Origin: Planctomycetia bacterium
GTDB lineage: Bacteria > Planctomycetota > Phycisphaerae > Phycisphaerales > SM1A02
Length of the DNA: 64,000 nucleotides
NCBI GenBank assembly: GCA_005799495.1
Contig: SYGP01000019.1
Location: 20,818-84,817 of the forward strand
Direction: 5' to 3'
The position numbers were made by a program, and so were the translations under genes. Positions 9,239 to 18,278 of the stretch are shown in pieces (the first letter of the stretch is position 1; every line of letters starts with the position of its first letter). The notes under the pieces are model-generated. The model made no database searches. It was given only the letters and a program-made list of their open reading frames with translations, and was not told where the DNA came from.

Positions 9239-10434
9239 GGAGGTTGGAGCCCCCCCCTCATCTGCGCCATCTTGCTGCGCATCCCCTCCGTCGGCTCGAT
9301 TCCCTGACGGGCCATTGCAAGCATGATCATGCAAAGATCCTCGGCGCGGGGACGAGCGTTCGGATTGATGCTGCCCGCCTCCAAAGCGAGTGCCCACACG
9401 CGCAGAGCGTTCTCAGTGTCGCCAACCTGTGCCAAGGCTGCAGCCAGCGGACAGAGGTAATCGGCGCGCTCAATGTCCACCATCGACTTGGGATCGCGCT
9501 CGTACGCGGCAACCATGTCGAGCAGGAGTTCGCGCGCTCGCACTCCATCCCCGCGGCGCTCGAAGGCGAGTGCAAGATTTCGACCGATCGGTCCGCTGGT
9601 GTCGGGGAGGAAATCCGATGTCCTCAGCAGGTCGCGCGCACGCACAACTTCCGCCATCGCCTCGTCGGTGCGCCCCTGCGCATCAAGTTCATCGGAGAGG
9701 CGAATGGATGCGTCGATTCGATACTCGATCGGCAACCCCGGCATGGCGGCGCGGATCGCCTTCTCCGCGCGATCGCAGCGGCTCGCATCACCACGAACTC
9801 GCTTCAGGACGGCGAAGTAGCCGCCAACTCCCGAACGCACGACATCGAGGTTGCCAGTCTTGATCGCTCGATCGAAGGCATCGCACTGACGATCCAACTC
9901 TTCGATCGTCACGCGCGTGGCGATTTCCGCTTCGACCCGCCCCGTGAGTTCCTGTGGAACGCGCCCTGCAAACTGCCGCGCCCTTTCGAGTTGGCCCATC
10001 TTTGCAAATGCGACAGCAATCTCCGTGAGAATGCGCTCTTGCGTGGCACCCTCTGTGGACGCTGCAAGATCGATGGCGCGAATCACACACTGATCTGCGC
10101 GCGCCCTCTCTCCCGCCTCGGCGAACGCCTGCGCGAGGATCGCAAGCGACTCCGCGCGCCGTCCATCCTCGATCCTGTCCGCGTAACGCAGCGCAGCATC
10201 AAATGCCTGCAGTTCAATGGCGGTGAGAACAACATCTCGCTGCAACCGCGACTTCACGCGCGCATGCGACTTGCCGTGCGGCGATGAAGCCACATCCATT
10301 GCCTGATCGAGCAGTGCCGATGAATCGTTCGCCTTTCCCTTCGGCGTTGCCTGACAGCCCGCCCCCGCGACGGCGAATCCGACGAATGCGGCAGCGAGCA
10401 CAAAGACCGAACGGGAGATTTGTGGGTGTCTCAT
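9232..10434 (-). CDS. TPR-like lipoprotein upstream of the TonB-dependent receptor
   Basis: A 400-residue lipoprotein: basic N-terminus, hydrophobic helix and lipobox VAGAGC with the lipidated Cys at residue 27, then helical TPR-like repeats across nearly the whole length (ALRYADRIEDGRRAESLAIL, ARQFAGRVPQEL and similar). TPR lipoproteins act as scaffolds. Its stop overlaps the receptor start, so the two are translationally coupled, which suggests a role in assembly or function of that receptor. No enzymatic motif is seen. A strong hairpin just upstream (10447-10483) may separate it from the beta-helix gene. Confidence 0.8.
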   Translation of the reverse strand: MRHPQISRSVFVLAAAFVGFAVAGAGCQATPKGKANDSSALLDQAMDVASSPHGKSHARVKSRLQRDVVLTAIELQAFDAALRYADRIEDGRRAESLAILAQAFAEAGERARADQCVIRAIDLAASTEGATQERILTEIAVAFAKMGQLERARQFAGRVPQELTGRVEAEIATRVTIEELDRQCDAFDRAIKTGNLDVVRSGVGGYFAVLKRVRGDASRCDRAEKAIRAAMPGLPIEYRIDASIRLSDELDAQGRTDEAMAEVVRARDLLRTSDFLPDTSGPIGRNLALAFERRGDGVRARELLLDMVAAYERDPKSMVDIERADYLCPLAAALAQVGDTENALRVWALALEAGSINPNARPRAEDLCMIMLAMARQGIEPTEGMRSKMAQMRGGLQPPW

Positions 10435-10446
10435 TGGAAGCCGAAA

Positions 10447-10483
10447 GGCGCTTGGCGGGGAGCGATCTCCACCGCCAAGCGCC
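10447..10483 (-). terminator. long perfect hairpin between beta-helix gene and TPR lipoprotein gene
   Basis: A perfect 12-bp stem (10447-10458 pairs with 10472-10483, GGCGCTTGGCGG) encloses a smaller GGAG/CTCC stem. On the minus strand it is followed by only a short TTT run, so it may be a weak terminator or a processing/stability element below the abundant beta-helix gene. Confidence 0.5.
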
Positions 10484-10515
10484 GAGAATGAAGGAAGCGT
10501 CTGTCTTGCGGTTAC

Positions 10516-12219
10516 TTAGGAGCAGTTGCCCCACGCGCCGAGGAGGATCGTGAGATCTGACCCACCAACTGATCCTGAGAAGTCGAGGTCAGCTGCGCCC
10601 GGTGTTCCCCAAGAACCCAGGAGAATGGTGAGGTCGCTACCGCCAACACTGCCGTTCGAATCCAGATCGGCTGGGCACGGAGCAGCGCAACCGCTAGGAG
10701 TCGTCACATATCCGTACTGCGATGCCGCACTCCAACCGCACAGCCAGTTGTCGCTTGGACCGAAGGCGCCACGATAAGACACTGGCACATAGAACCCATT
10801 TGGTGGAGGAGCAGTCACAGCCGATACTGCATCGTTGGCAGCGCGAGGATCCAGTCCGATGACGGGCTGGATGGCGACGCCGGTCAGAACCTGCGTTGGA
10901 CCGCGGGTGATCGATGTGATCGGCGAAGCCGTTGCGATCACATTGTTGTTGCTGGCAGCGAAGACGCCAACGGAGTTCGCTGTCGTGTACGCAGCGGAAT
11001 TGACGTTGTTGAAGAACACGGTGTCAGTGATCTGGCTCAGCTTGCCTCCATCTTGGCTCGTGTAAGCCTCAGCGGGGCTTGGGTTCGAGGTGAAGGGGTT
11101 CACCGTGGAGTACACGTTGAAATCCGTCGTCCAGCACGCGTTAAAGGTCAGGGTGCCGTTGTGGCCGTAGCCGGTCTGTCCGTCCGTTGCCTCGCCGTCG
11201 GTGTTGTCGTTTCGGACAACTGCCTCACCAGCATCCATGATGATGCTGTTGTTGACCTGGAGACGGGCTCCGTCACGGAACTTGATGGCGCGCTTCACGC
11301 TGAGCGGCTGTCCGATGAGCGTCATGTTGTAGAGCGACACAGTCGAAACAGGCTGGGCGTCAGACTTCGCAGCGCCGTCAATCTCGATCATCGAGTCGCA
11401 CACGCCTGAGCCCGACGCTGCGTTCTTGGAGTAGCCCTGCACGATCAGTCCGAACTGACCGCGACCGCGCCATCCGTGGTCCAAATCGAACGAATCGTCA
11501 CCGATGTTCCAGATCGAGAAGTATCGGAGGTCGACCTTGCCGCCCCAGATCTCGATGCCGTCATCGACGTTGTTCATGATCTCGACGTGATCGATCTGGG
11601 TCTGCTGACCAATACCGCCCAGCGAGAGTCCGTTGAGCTCGTTGGTGAGTCCCACCACGAGACCGCCGTAGCGGAACGAGGTGTAGCGGAGCGAGCCGCT
11701 GTCGTCCTGATCATCGCCGCCGCCGTAGCGGGTGCGTTCGTCAGAGCCGCCAGCCGGCGTCAAGCCTTCCATCAGGGAGTAGTTGCCCGCGCTTGGAGCA
11801 GCCGTGTTGGTCGATGGGGCGCCATTGCCGTACTTGCCCACGAAACCGCGACCCATGATCGTCAGGTTGCCCCACTCGTTGCAGCTTGCGCGCCACACAC
11901 CGCGTGGAGCCGCGGGGGTCCAGGTGTCGTAGTCGGCCTTGGAGGTGAAGATGATCGGGTTTTCCGCAGTTCCCTCGCAATCGATGCGAGCTCCGCGGCA
12001 AACCGCCAGCGAACCACCGGCGCTGCTGGCGATGATGGTGCCTGGCTCGATGGTGATGGTGGCACCGGCGAGCACGAACACCTGTCCTTGCAGGTTGTAC
12101 GTGTTGTTGGCGGTCCAGGTGACCGACGTGGTGATGTCACCTGAAACGATGACCTCGGCAGCGTTGGCCTGAACAGCCACTGCTGCGACGAGACATGAGA
12201 GCAAGCACTTCGACTTCAT
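10516..12219 (-). CDS. secreted right-handed beta-helix protein with dockerin-like tail
   Basis: A secreted protein of about 567 residues. A signal peptide (MKSKCLLSCLVAAVAVQANA) is followed by the start of a right-handed beta-helix: a QGQVFVLAGATITIEPGTII segment, the AENPIIFTSKADYD turn, further coils around GGIGQQTQIDHVEIMNNVDD, and C-terminally two dockerin-like repeats (GSDLTILLGSWG, GSDLTILLGAWG). Close relatives next to TonB receptors in marine bacteria are often mislabelled multidrug transporter; the fold is a surface or secreted helix. AGGAG lies ~10 bases before ATG 12219. Its place between the TonB cassette and the receptor suggests it handles or binds the imported substrate. Confidence 0.85.
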   Translation of the reverse strand: MKSKCLLSCLVAAVAVQANAAEVIVSGDITTSVTWTANNTYNLQGQVFVLAGATITIEPGTIIASSAGGSLAVCRGARIDCEGTAENPIIFTSKADYDTWTPAAPRGVWRASCNEWGNLTIMGRGFVGKYGNGAPSTNTAAPSAGNYSLMEGLTPAGGSDERTRYGGGDDQDDSGSLRYTSFRYGGLVVGLTNELNGLSLGGIGQQTQIDHVEIMNNVDDGIEIWGGKVDLRYFSIWNIGDDSFDLDHGWRGRGQFGLIVQGYSKNAASGSGVCDSMIEIDGAAKSDAQPVSTVSLYNMTLIGQPLSVKRAIKFRDGARLQVNNSIIMDAGEAVVRNDNTDGEATDGQTGYGHNGTLTFNACWTTDFNVYSTVNPFTSNPSPAEAYTSQDGGKLSQITDTVFFNNVNSAAYTTANSVGVFAASNNNVIATASPITSITRGPTQVLTGVAIQPVIGLDPRAANDAVSAVTAPPPNGFYVPVSYRGAFGPSDNWLCGWSAASQYGYVTTPSGCAAPCPADLDSNGSVGGSDLTILLGSWGTPGAADLDFSGSVGGSDLTILLGAWGNCS

Positions 12220-12415
12220 GGGGAACATTCTCCTGATATTGACTTTGAACAAATGACTTGAGAGATCACACACAAGCGGAGAGCGATACCGATCGCGCCC
12301 CACACACGCCGACAGTCTGTCGTTCAAACTTTTAGGTCTTCCAAGTCCAGTGTGAATGTCGCGCTTGAATGGTGTTCAGAAATGGCTTGCGCGCAAGTGC
12401 CGATGCTTGCGGCCC

Positions 12416-13876
12416 TTACTTTCGCCCCTTGGAGGCGCGCTCGACCTGCTCGATGTATCTGGCCACATCCTCACGCGGGCGAAGCGACTGGGCATCACGA
12501 AGCAGTGGCAGCGCTTCGCCAAACCTGCCCTGCCCCACATACACCTGCGCCATCTTGACCTTGGCATTCGCGGCGAACGAGTCGATTCGCGCGGCCCGTT
12601 CGTAGTAGAGAATCGCCTGATCCGGGCGTCCCCCACGGTTGTGATACTGACCGAGAAGCATGAGCGCCTCTCCATCGAGGGGGTCAAGTTCGATCACTTC
12701 CTCGAGTACGCGGGCAGTTTCTTCATCCCCCGCCCCGCCAGCCATCGACAGGCGCGCCTCGAGTTTGAGCAACTTGCGCTTGTCGTTGTCGCTGATCGAC
12801 GCGGAGGCGGATTCCTTCACTTTCCCGATCAGACTGCGCGCCTGATCGAGTCCGCCGCGTGCGGCGAGCCCCTCCGTGCTTCGAATGATGCGCGCGGATG
12901 ACTGCGCTGGGTCCTTCTGGAGTGCGCGCTGGTAGGCGTTGAGCGCCAGGTCAAGCAGCGCTTCGGACACGTAGATGTCCCCAAGCGTGAACAAGCTGTC
13001 CACCGACGACTTGCCGATCGCATCAAGCGCCTCGAGGTTGACCGCTGCCTTCTGCGGCTCCTTGAGCCCGAGGTAGGTGTGCGCCTGCAGCAGCCAAAAA
13101 TCCGCCTTTTCGGGATAGGTCTGGATCAGCACATCGAGGAGGCTTGCGGCATCCTCAAACTTGCCTTGCTTGAACACTGCGCGCGTCAGTCCAAGCCGCC
13201 ACTCCACATTTGTCGGCTGCAGCAGCAACGCATTTCGGTACGCAGCCTCGGCTGGCTGGTAATCCTGCTTCTGCGAATGGCAGTAGCCAAGCAATCCGTA
13301 GGAGTAAGGATCCGCTCCACCGAGTTCGATCATCTTGTTGAATGCATTGATCGCATCGTCGAGTTGTGCCTTTCGAACGCAGATCAGACCAATGCTGCGG
13401 TAGGCGCGGCGGAAGTTCGGATACTTCTCGACCGCACGGCGGTAGTTCACCAGCGCATCATCCGCGCGCTCCTGTTGGTACTGAATGCCGCCGAGGGTCA
13501 GGTCAAAGACGGCCGAGGTCTCCTCCCGAATGGAATCCCGCAGCAGCGCCTCCGCTGCGGGCAGCTCATCGGGCATCAACTGGCGGACCAGTTCAAGCAG
13601 TGCCATGTCATCCGATGAGATGCGCGGTTCCACATCAGGATTGACGCCGTACCCAGCCACGAATGACTTCTGGAAGGTGGGGTCGTCCCAGACGGAGCGC
13701 AGGTCGGCGGTCCCAACCTGCATCGATGGGCTCGGCGCCTTCCAAACGCCTCCAGGACCATTGTCCTTCTCCTGATCGGCACGGAGCGGCGCCGCGGCAT
13801 GCGCGGAAACAGCTGACAATGCAAGTGAAACAAGCGCCGCGATTACGAAACGGGATGGACGCGTGGGATTGGTCAT
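12416..13876 (-). CDS. periplasmic TPR protein of the TonB operon
   Basis: A 486-residue exported protein with a signal peptide (MTNPTRPSRFVIAALVSLAL...HAAA) followed by about nine TPR units (~135-480; for example RAYRSIGLICVRKAQLDDAI and SYGLLGYCHSQKQDYQPAEA). Its ATG overlaps the tonB stop by the sequence ATGA. TPR proteins are regular members of TonB2-type operons in Vibrio and other marine bacteria, where they aid TonB-dependent transport; the exact role is not established. The C-terminus ends ERASKGRK. Confidence 0.88.
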   Translation of the reverse strand: MTNPTRPSRFVIAALVSLALSAVSAHAAAPLRADQEKDNGPGGVWKAPSPSMQVGTADLRSVWDDPTFQKSFVAGYGVNPDVEPRISSDDMALLELVRQLMPDELPAAEALLRDSIREETSAVFDLTLGGIQYQQERADDALVNYRRAVEKYPNFRRAYRSIGLICVRKAQLDDAINAFNKMIELGGADPYSYGLLGYCHSQKQDYQPAEAAYRNALLLQPTNVEWRLGLTRAVFKQGKFEDAASLLDVLIQTYPEKADFWLLQAHTYLGLKEPQKAAVNLEALDAIGKSSVDSLFTLGDIYVSEALLDLALNAYQRALQKDPAQSSARIIRSTEGLAARGGLDQARSLIGKVKESASASISDNDKRKLLKLEARLSMAGGAGDEETARVLEEVIELDPLDGEALMLLGQYHNRGGRPDQAILYYERAARIDSFAANAKVKMAQVYVGQGRFGEALPLLRDAQSLRPREDVARYIEQVERASKGRK

Positions 13877-14589
13877 TTTGGCTGGAACCTGAAGGGGACA
13901 CGCATGCGGCAACTGACGCGCTTGCCGCCCTTGATGGCTGGCTCGAACTTCCACTGCCGCACCGCTTCGAGCGCGGGCTTCTCGAACTCGGGGTGCGTTG
14001 CCTTCTCGACGCGAGGGTTGACAACGCGCCCGGTTTCGTCGACGACGAAGATGACGGTTACGACTCCTTCAGCCTTGCGGGAGCGCATCTCGGATGGATA
14101 GGTCGCAGCAACCTGCATGAGTGCGCGCGGCCGCTGGTCGATCTCCGACATGCTGAACGCGCCGGAAAACTCCTCTTCCTCGGTCGGTCCGCCCTTTCCC
14201 GTACCGCCGATCCTTCCGCCCGAAGCCAACGATGCGCCACCTCCGCCAAAATCGCCCGCGCCACCCGCCCCGCCGAGCGCTGCCTCGAGCGCGCTCAGGC
14301 TCGCCGCATCGAGCGCTGGCGCATCGTCGCTCGTGGAAACCTGATCGACCGCGCTGGAAAGAGCCTGATTGGCATCGGGTGGCTGCTCCTCCTGTTCCTT
14401 GATCTCTTCAGGCTTCTGCTCTTCCTGCTTCTCTTCTTCCTTGTCCTGATTCACATCCTCGGCGACGATCTCGACATCGCGCTTGCTCGTTGCCTGTTCT
14501 TCATGCAAGAACAGCAGCCCACCGAAAAGAAGGACCGCCGCATGAATCACGACCGCCGCGATGAAGAAAACGACTCCAGAGGGCGACAT
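13873..14589 (-). CDS. tonB: energy transducer TonB
   Basis: A 238-residue TonB: one N-terminal membrane helix (SGVVFFIAAVVIHAAVLLFGG), a charged Glu/Lys/Pro/Gln spacer, a Gly/Ser-rich stretch and a C-terminal TonB domain (~150-238) with YPSEMRSRKAEGVVTVIFVV and RQWKFEPAIKGGKRV. The C-terminal domain contacts the TonB box of outer-membrane receptors and passes on energy from ExbBD. The ATG at 14589 shares its A with the exbD stop (TGATG); a GTG codon directly before it is an alternative start. The spacer is Glu-rich rather than the usual Pro-Lys/Pro-Glu repeat. Confidence 0.92.
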   Translation of the reverse strand: MSPSGVVFFIAAVVIHAAVLLFGGLLFLHEEQATSKRDVEIVAEDVNQDKEEEKQEEQKPEEIKEQEEQPPDANQALSSAVDQVSTSDDAPALDAASLSALEAALGGAGGAGDFGGGGASLASGGRIGGTGKGGPTEEEEFSGAFSMSEIDQRPRALMQVAATYPSEMRSRKAEGVVTVIFVVDETGRVVNPRVEKATHPEFEKPALEAVRQWKFEPAIKGGKRVSCRMRVPFRFQPK

Positions 14590-15020
14590 CACTTCTTGTC
14601 CGTGCTGATGCCGACCTTGGCGATCCCGATCTTCCGTACTTCGTCGAGGACTCCCACGACAAACTTGAAGTCTGCCGCACCATCGCTGTTGATGATGACC
14701 TTCGGGTCCTTCGCGGTGAGTTTGTAGGTCTGCAGTTTGAGCGGCAGTTGTGAGATCAGGATCTTGTCCTTGTTGAAGAAGATCTCCCCCTTTTCATTCA
14801 CGCTCAGCGTGACCGCTTTGTCCATCTCCTGCTGCTCACCGAGCGACTGCGCCGTGGATGCGCCAGGCAGCGCAACCTGCACTCCTTGGTTCTTGGACAT
14901 GCTCAGCGAAACCATGATGAAAGTCGCGAGCAAGAAGAAGATGATGTCGATCAGGGGAATGATCTCGATGCGCGCAGACTTCTTCTTGCCGCGCCGATTG
15001 CCACCGCCACCGCCCGCCAT
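14589..15020 (-). CDS. exbD: biopolymer transport protein ExbD
   Basis: A 143-residue ExbD/TolR protein: short basic cytoplasmic N-terminus, one membrane helix containing the conserved Asp of the proton path (IIPLIDIIFFLLATFIMVSL), and a periplasmic C-terminal domain. It forms the proton-driven motor with ExbB. It starts two bases after the exbB stop and its stop overlaps the tonB start. Only one ExbD is present in this cluster. Confidence 0.94.
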   Translation of the reverse strand: MAGGGGGNRRGKKKSARIEIIPLIDIIFFLLATFIMVSLSMSKNQGVQVALPGASTAQSLGEQQEMDKAVTLSVNEKGEIFFNKDKILISQLPLKLQTYKLTAKDPKVIINSDGAADFKFVVGVLDEVRKIGIAKVGISTDKK

Positions 15021-15022
15021 CG

Positions 15023-16522
15023 CTAGGCTCCTGCCCCGACGGGTTCGGCGCCCACGCTTTGTGCGTACGACTCCCGCGCCTCAGCCGCGGACGGCACCGC
15101 CGGACGCCCCTCGATCAGCAGCTTCAACTGCTCGCCGCAAGCGAGGAGTTCGCCCTCCATCGTCTCGATGCGGCTGTTCAAGTAGTTGAATGGAATGAGG
15201 CAGACGATCGCGATGATGAGTCCGAAGGCCGTCGCGATGAGCGCTTCAGCGATGCCACCCGTGATCGCGCCTGGCGAACTCAGATCGCCGCCGATGACAG
15301 CGAACGATCCCATCATGCCTGTCACGGTGCCGAGCAGTCCGAGCAGCGGCGCGAGCGTAATGACCGTGTCGAGCACGGGGATGCCGCGCCGATACCGCTT
15401 GAGCGTGCGTGTCTCCGCGTAGGCGAGCGCGTGCCCGAGCGACTGATCGCGGTGCTCCAGCGCATATCCCAGCGTGGTGACGATCGCATCCTTCGACTTC
15501 TGGGCGACCTCGAGCGCCGCGTCGAGATTGCCCTTGCCGACCTCAACAAAGAAGTTGGCAACGGCCTTCGAACTTCGCTTGCGCTGTTCGTTCAGCAGGA
15601 AGATGACTCGCTCGAGCGCGACCGCGAGCGCGATGATCGATGCGAAGAGCATCGGCCACATGATCGGACCACCCTTGATGAAGATGTGAACGATGCTCGC
15701 CTTCTGCACGAGCGCCTTCAGTGCGCCACCACGCGAAGGGTCAAGCGGAAGCGTTCCCTCGCCCGCGGCGACGAGCGGTCGAACAACATCCGCGAGACCT
15801 CCATCCAGTGTCCGAATCAGCGGATTGGCGGAACCCGCCTGCGGAACGGCGATGCCCGCATCGCCCGAATCAGCGCTGAAGAGTGAGATGGGGCCGATCA
15901 TCGCGAACTGCCCGTTCATCACCGTGCCGAGCATGTCGACGCCCGTGCCTTGAAAGCGATGCCCGCCGACCACATCGAAGAGTCGCTTGAGCGTGAGGTT
16001 GACGAACAGTGTCTGCGTCGAAAAGCGCTCGCTCGGGGTCAGTGTCTTGTTCTCGAGAGCGCTCTTGGTCGCCTCGATGGGCTGCGCAAACAACTGCACT
16101 TCGCCGACATTGATCTTGGTCTCGAAGGTCCGCGCGTACTCGTCGAGCAGGCTGCTCATGTACGACAGTTCATCCTGCCGCGCTTTCATCTCCGCCTGGA
16201 GCGTGCCGATTTCGAGCGCGCCGGCGTCGACAAGGCGCTGCACTCGATCGCCCTCCTTCCGAAGTTCGATCACGCTCTCTTCCAGACCAGTGAGTTCCTG
16301 CGCCATCGGCAACTTCTCGCCAGCGATCCGCGCACGCATGCCGTTGAGCTCTTCGATGCTCTTGGCGAGTTCGCCATCGGCGGCGGCACCTGCGCTCTTC
16401 ATGGCTCGACCAGACTCCTCGGACGACTCGGAGGCTTGCTGCGCCGCCGCGACTTGCGGCAGCACGAAGGCCGACGCGGCAAGGACGAGAGCAAGGGCGA
16501 CGATGGATGCGGTGCGGTTCAT
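15023..16522 (-). CDS. exbB: TtpC-like ExbB/TolQ proton-channel protein with large periplasmic coiled coil
   Basis: A 499-residue protein, about twice the length of plain ExbB. A signal peptide (MNRTASIVALALVLAASAF...) leads to a periplasmic coiled-coil region (~25-290), then three membrane helices of the MotA/TolQ/ExbB domain: IMWPMLFASIIALAVALE, LDTVITLAPLLGLLGTVTGM and ALIATAFGLIIAIVCLIPF. The long N-terminal part matches TtpC of Vibrio TonB2 systems. In those systems a separate short ExbB is also present; none is seen here, so this protein probably serves as the only channel subunit. Overlaps the upstream DUF3450 gene by ATGA. Confidence 0.92.
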   Translation of the reverse strand: MNRTASIVALALVLAASAFVLPQVAAAQQASESSEESGRAMKSAGAAADGELAKSIEELNGMRARIAGEKLPMAQELTGLEESVIELRKEGDRVQRLVDAGALEIGTLQAEMKARQDELSYMSSLLDEYARTFETKINVGEVQLFAQPIEATKSALENKTLTPSERFSTQTLFVNLTLKRLFDVVGGHRFQGTGVDMLGTVMNGQFAMIGPISLFSADSGDAGIAVPQAGSANPLIRTLDGGLADVVRPLVAAGEGTLPLDPSRGGALKALVQKASIVHIFIKGGPIMWPMLFASIIALAVALERVIFLLNEQRKRSSKAVANFFVEVGKGNLDAALEVAQKSKDAIVTTLGYALEHRDQSLGHALAYAETRTLKRYRRGIPVLDTVITLAPLLGLLGTVTGMMGSFAVIGGDLSSPGAITGGIAEALIATAFGLIIAIVCLIPFNYLNSRIETMEGELLACGEQLKLLIEGRPAVPSAAEARESYAQSVGAEPVGAGA

Positions 16523-17604
16523 TGGATGGTGATCGGAAGTGGGACGAAAGCGGGCGGATGCTTTCCCTGAATGATCTCGAGTGCGGTCAGGATGGCGGCT
16601 GCCTGATCGTTCGCCGCGCGCCACTGCCAGCCGTTTTCCGAAGGCTTGCCGATGCCCGCCTCGCCGCGCGGGCTCAGGAAGTATGCCTGCGCGAGCCCGA
16701 CATAAATGACCTGCACTTCGCTCGAAGACCCATCGGACAGTTGACGGATCTCGTATGCAATGGTTATCTCGCTGTTTGCCTTGTTCAGTTCGTTGAGGAT
16801 GCCGAGAACGTTCTGGAATCGCTCTGCGGTGGAAATGCGGGTCTTTTCAGGGTCGGCTGGAATGCGCTGCAGCAGCGGTGTCAGCCGCGTCGCAACACCT
16901 TCGGGCGCCAACTTTGCCAACTTGCGAACTTGCGACTCCATTTCTGTCACCGCACCCGACAACTGCGCGCCCACTTCCTTCAACTGCTCGTTCTGCGCCA
17001 CGAGATCGTCGCGCTTCTTGTGCGACTCGGCCACGGCGGCCTCTGACTGCGTGATCCGCTCGCGCAGTTGGCTGACCTCCTTCCCCACCAGTTCGATGCG
17101 TCCCTGCAGGATTTCCTTGCCCTGCTGCCAGTCATTGCGCTCTTTCGAAATGATCTGCTGCGTTTCAATCCACTTCGAAAGGGTCAATCGAGTTTCTTCC
17201 AGTGAAGGGGGTGCCTTTGCCGGTGCTGACGGACTCGCAGGTTGCGCAGTCTGCGCTGGCGGCGCGTCAGCAGAGGCGGGCTCACCCGATGACTGACTCG
17301 CGGGCTCGGGCGATTGCGTTGTTGCTGGATTGGTCGGCGGCGGCGTCGTAGGAGCGGCCGCGGGAGCCGACTTGGTAGCTGGCGCGGTTGGCGACTTCTT
17401 GGCGGCGGGGGCGATCGGGGCAGCAGCCTTCGACTTCGGAGGCTGCTGAGCCTGCGCGAAAGCGCTCGCGGTGAGCGACAGCATTGTCCCCCACACAGGG
17501 ATGACCAGTGCTATCGATGCGCAAAGCGGGCGCGCGTTTCCAAGAAACGCGCGAACCCGCAAACGAGATTGGGTTCGTCGTGCGGTCAATTTTTTTCCGA
17601 TCAA
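16519..17604 (-). CDS. DUF3450 family protein, first gene of the TonB operon
   Basis: A protein of up to 361 residues: hydrophobic export signal ending ASAFAQA, a Pro/Ala/Thr-rich linker, a coiled coil (ISKERNDWQQGKEILQGRIE) and a DUF3450 C-terminal domain (QVIYVGLAQAYFLS). DUF3450 proteins accompany TtpC/ExbB in TonB2-type operons; function unknown, probably a periplasmic partner of the long ExbB. The start is unsure: no ATG lies before the signal peptide and the candidates are TTG codons at 17604, 17589 and 17562. A run of seven A just after 17604 could also allow a frame slip from an upstream ATG at 17680. Stop overlaps the next gene's ATG. Confidence 0.8.
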   Translation of the reverse strand: MIGKKLTARRTQSRLRVRAFLGNARPLCASIALVIPVWGTMLSLTASAFAQAQQPPKSKAAAPIAPAAKKSPTAPATKSAPAAAPTTPPPTNPATTQSPEPASQSSGEPASADAPPAQTAQPASPSAPAKAPPSLEETRLTLSKWIETQQIISKERNDWQQGKEILQGRIELVGKEVSQLRERITQSEAAVAESHKKRDDLVAQNEQLKEVGAQLSGAVTEMESQVRKLAKLAPEGVATRLTPLLQRIPADPEKTRISTAERFQNVLGILNELNKANSEITIAYEIRQLSDGSSSEVQVIYVGLAQAYFLSPRGEAGIGKPSENGWQWRAANDQAAAILTALEIIQGKHPPAFVPLPITIQ

Positions 17605-17859
17605 GCGTCTGTGCGTTGCCTTTATGAAGACCCAAAAAGGTATGAGCCGAGTGGTACCCGTTTGTATGGTTGGCGTTCATATTGTGTTCATCCTGCGGTG
17701 CGCAGAGCGGCGCAAAGCACCCGCAGACCGATTGCGATCTCCGGCGGGGCGCGCGCGCTGCACGGTTTCCCGAGCCACCCAGTTGGGACTCGTTGTCGCG
17801 ACGCCCGCCACCGTCAGTGGAAAGTCACGACACCCGATGCGATCGAAGGCGACGCTGCG

Positions 17860-18277
17860 TGACGGGGTCGCTCTCATCGGTCCGCCCGTTATGCGAGTTT
17901 GCGGATAGTAGCGGTCCGTGTCCTGCGCTTCTGCGCCGCAGCGCGGGCGAGCGGAGCGAGCCTGCGCGCAGGCGCAGGAGCGCACCGTGCCGCGAAGGCC
18001 GCCGGGGTCCGCTTGCCCAGCGCACGCTGGATGCGCCGGTGGTTGTAGAACGTCCTCCAGCGGTGCAGGGTCACTTCGCTTACGCCAAGGGAACGCGCAA
18101 CCTCAGCGATGGCCACTCGCTTGGCCAGCGCCTCATCAGCCTGCCTGAGCTTGGCCACGACCTCCTCGGGACGGTGCCGCTTCCTGTTCATCGGACGCTT
18201 CATCAGAGACTCCTCTCGGCCCTGTGGGCCGCGTAAGTCTCTCATAAGGCCTGGACCTGTTCAGCGCACCCCTGTCA
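17860..18277 (-). mobile_element. internally deleted IS3-family insertion element
   Basis: A 418-bp element delimited by related ends: reading inward, the left end (18277 leftward) begins TGACAGGGGTGCGCTGAACA and the right end (17860 rightward) begins TGACGGGGTCGCTCTCATCG. Both go on with GGTCC and a TTATGAGAG / TTATGCGAG block, so the imperfect inverted repeats are ~35-40 bp long. A full IS3-family element is 1.2-1.5 kb; here only the start of orfA and the end of orfB remain. No clear target-site duplication is seen, in keeping with an old or rearranged insertion. Confidence 0.55.
17889..18203 (-). pseudogene. IS3 transposase remnant: OrfA N-terminus joined in frame to OrfB C-terminus
   Basis: A 104-residue frame. 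Residues 1-~45 are the helix-turn-helix start of an IS3-type OrfA (MNRKRHRPEEVVAKLRQAD and VARSLGVSEVTLHRWR). Directly after, FYNHRRIQRALGKRTPAAFA is the far C-terminal end of OrfB (family pattern YNHxRPHxALGxxTPxEFA). The DDE catalytic core is absent. A GAGGAG motif precedes the ATG at 18203, so the peptide could still be made; it would have a DNA-binding helix-turn-helix but no transposase activity. The rest of the C-terminus is Ala/Arg-rich. Confidence 0.6.
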
Positions 18278-18278
18278 C

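Noticed and set aside
17670..18236. A plus-strand frame starting with CSSCGAQSG, like a zinc ribbon
   Set aside because: Only a CxxC pair is present, the frame runs into the antisense strand of the IS remnant, and the start is TTG with no ribosome site.
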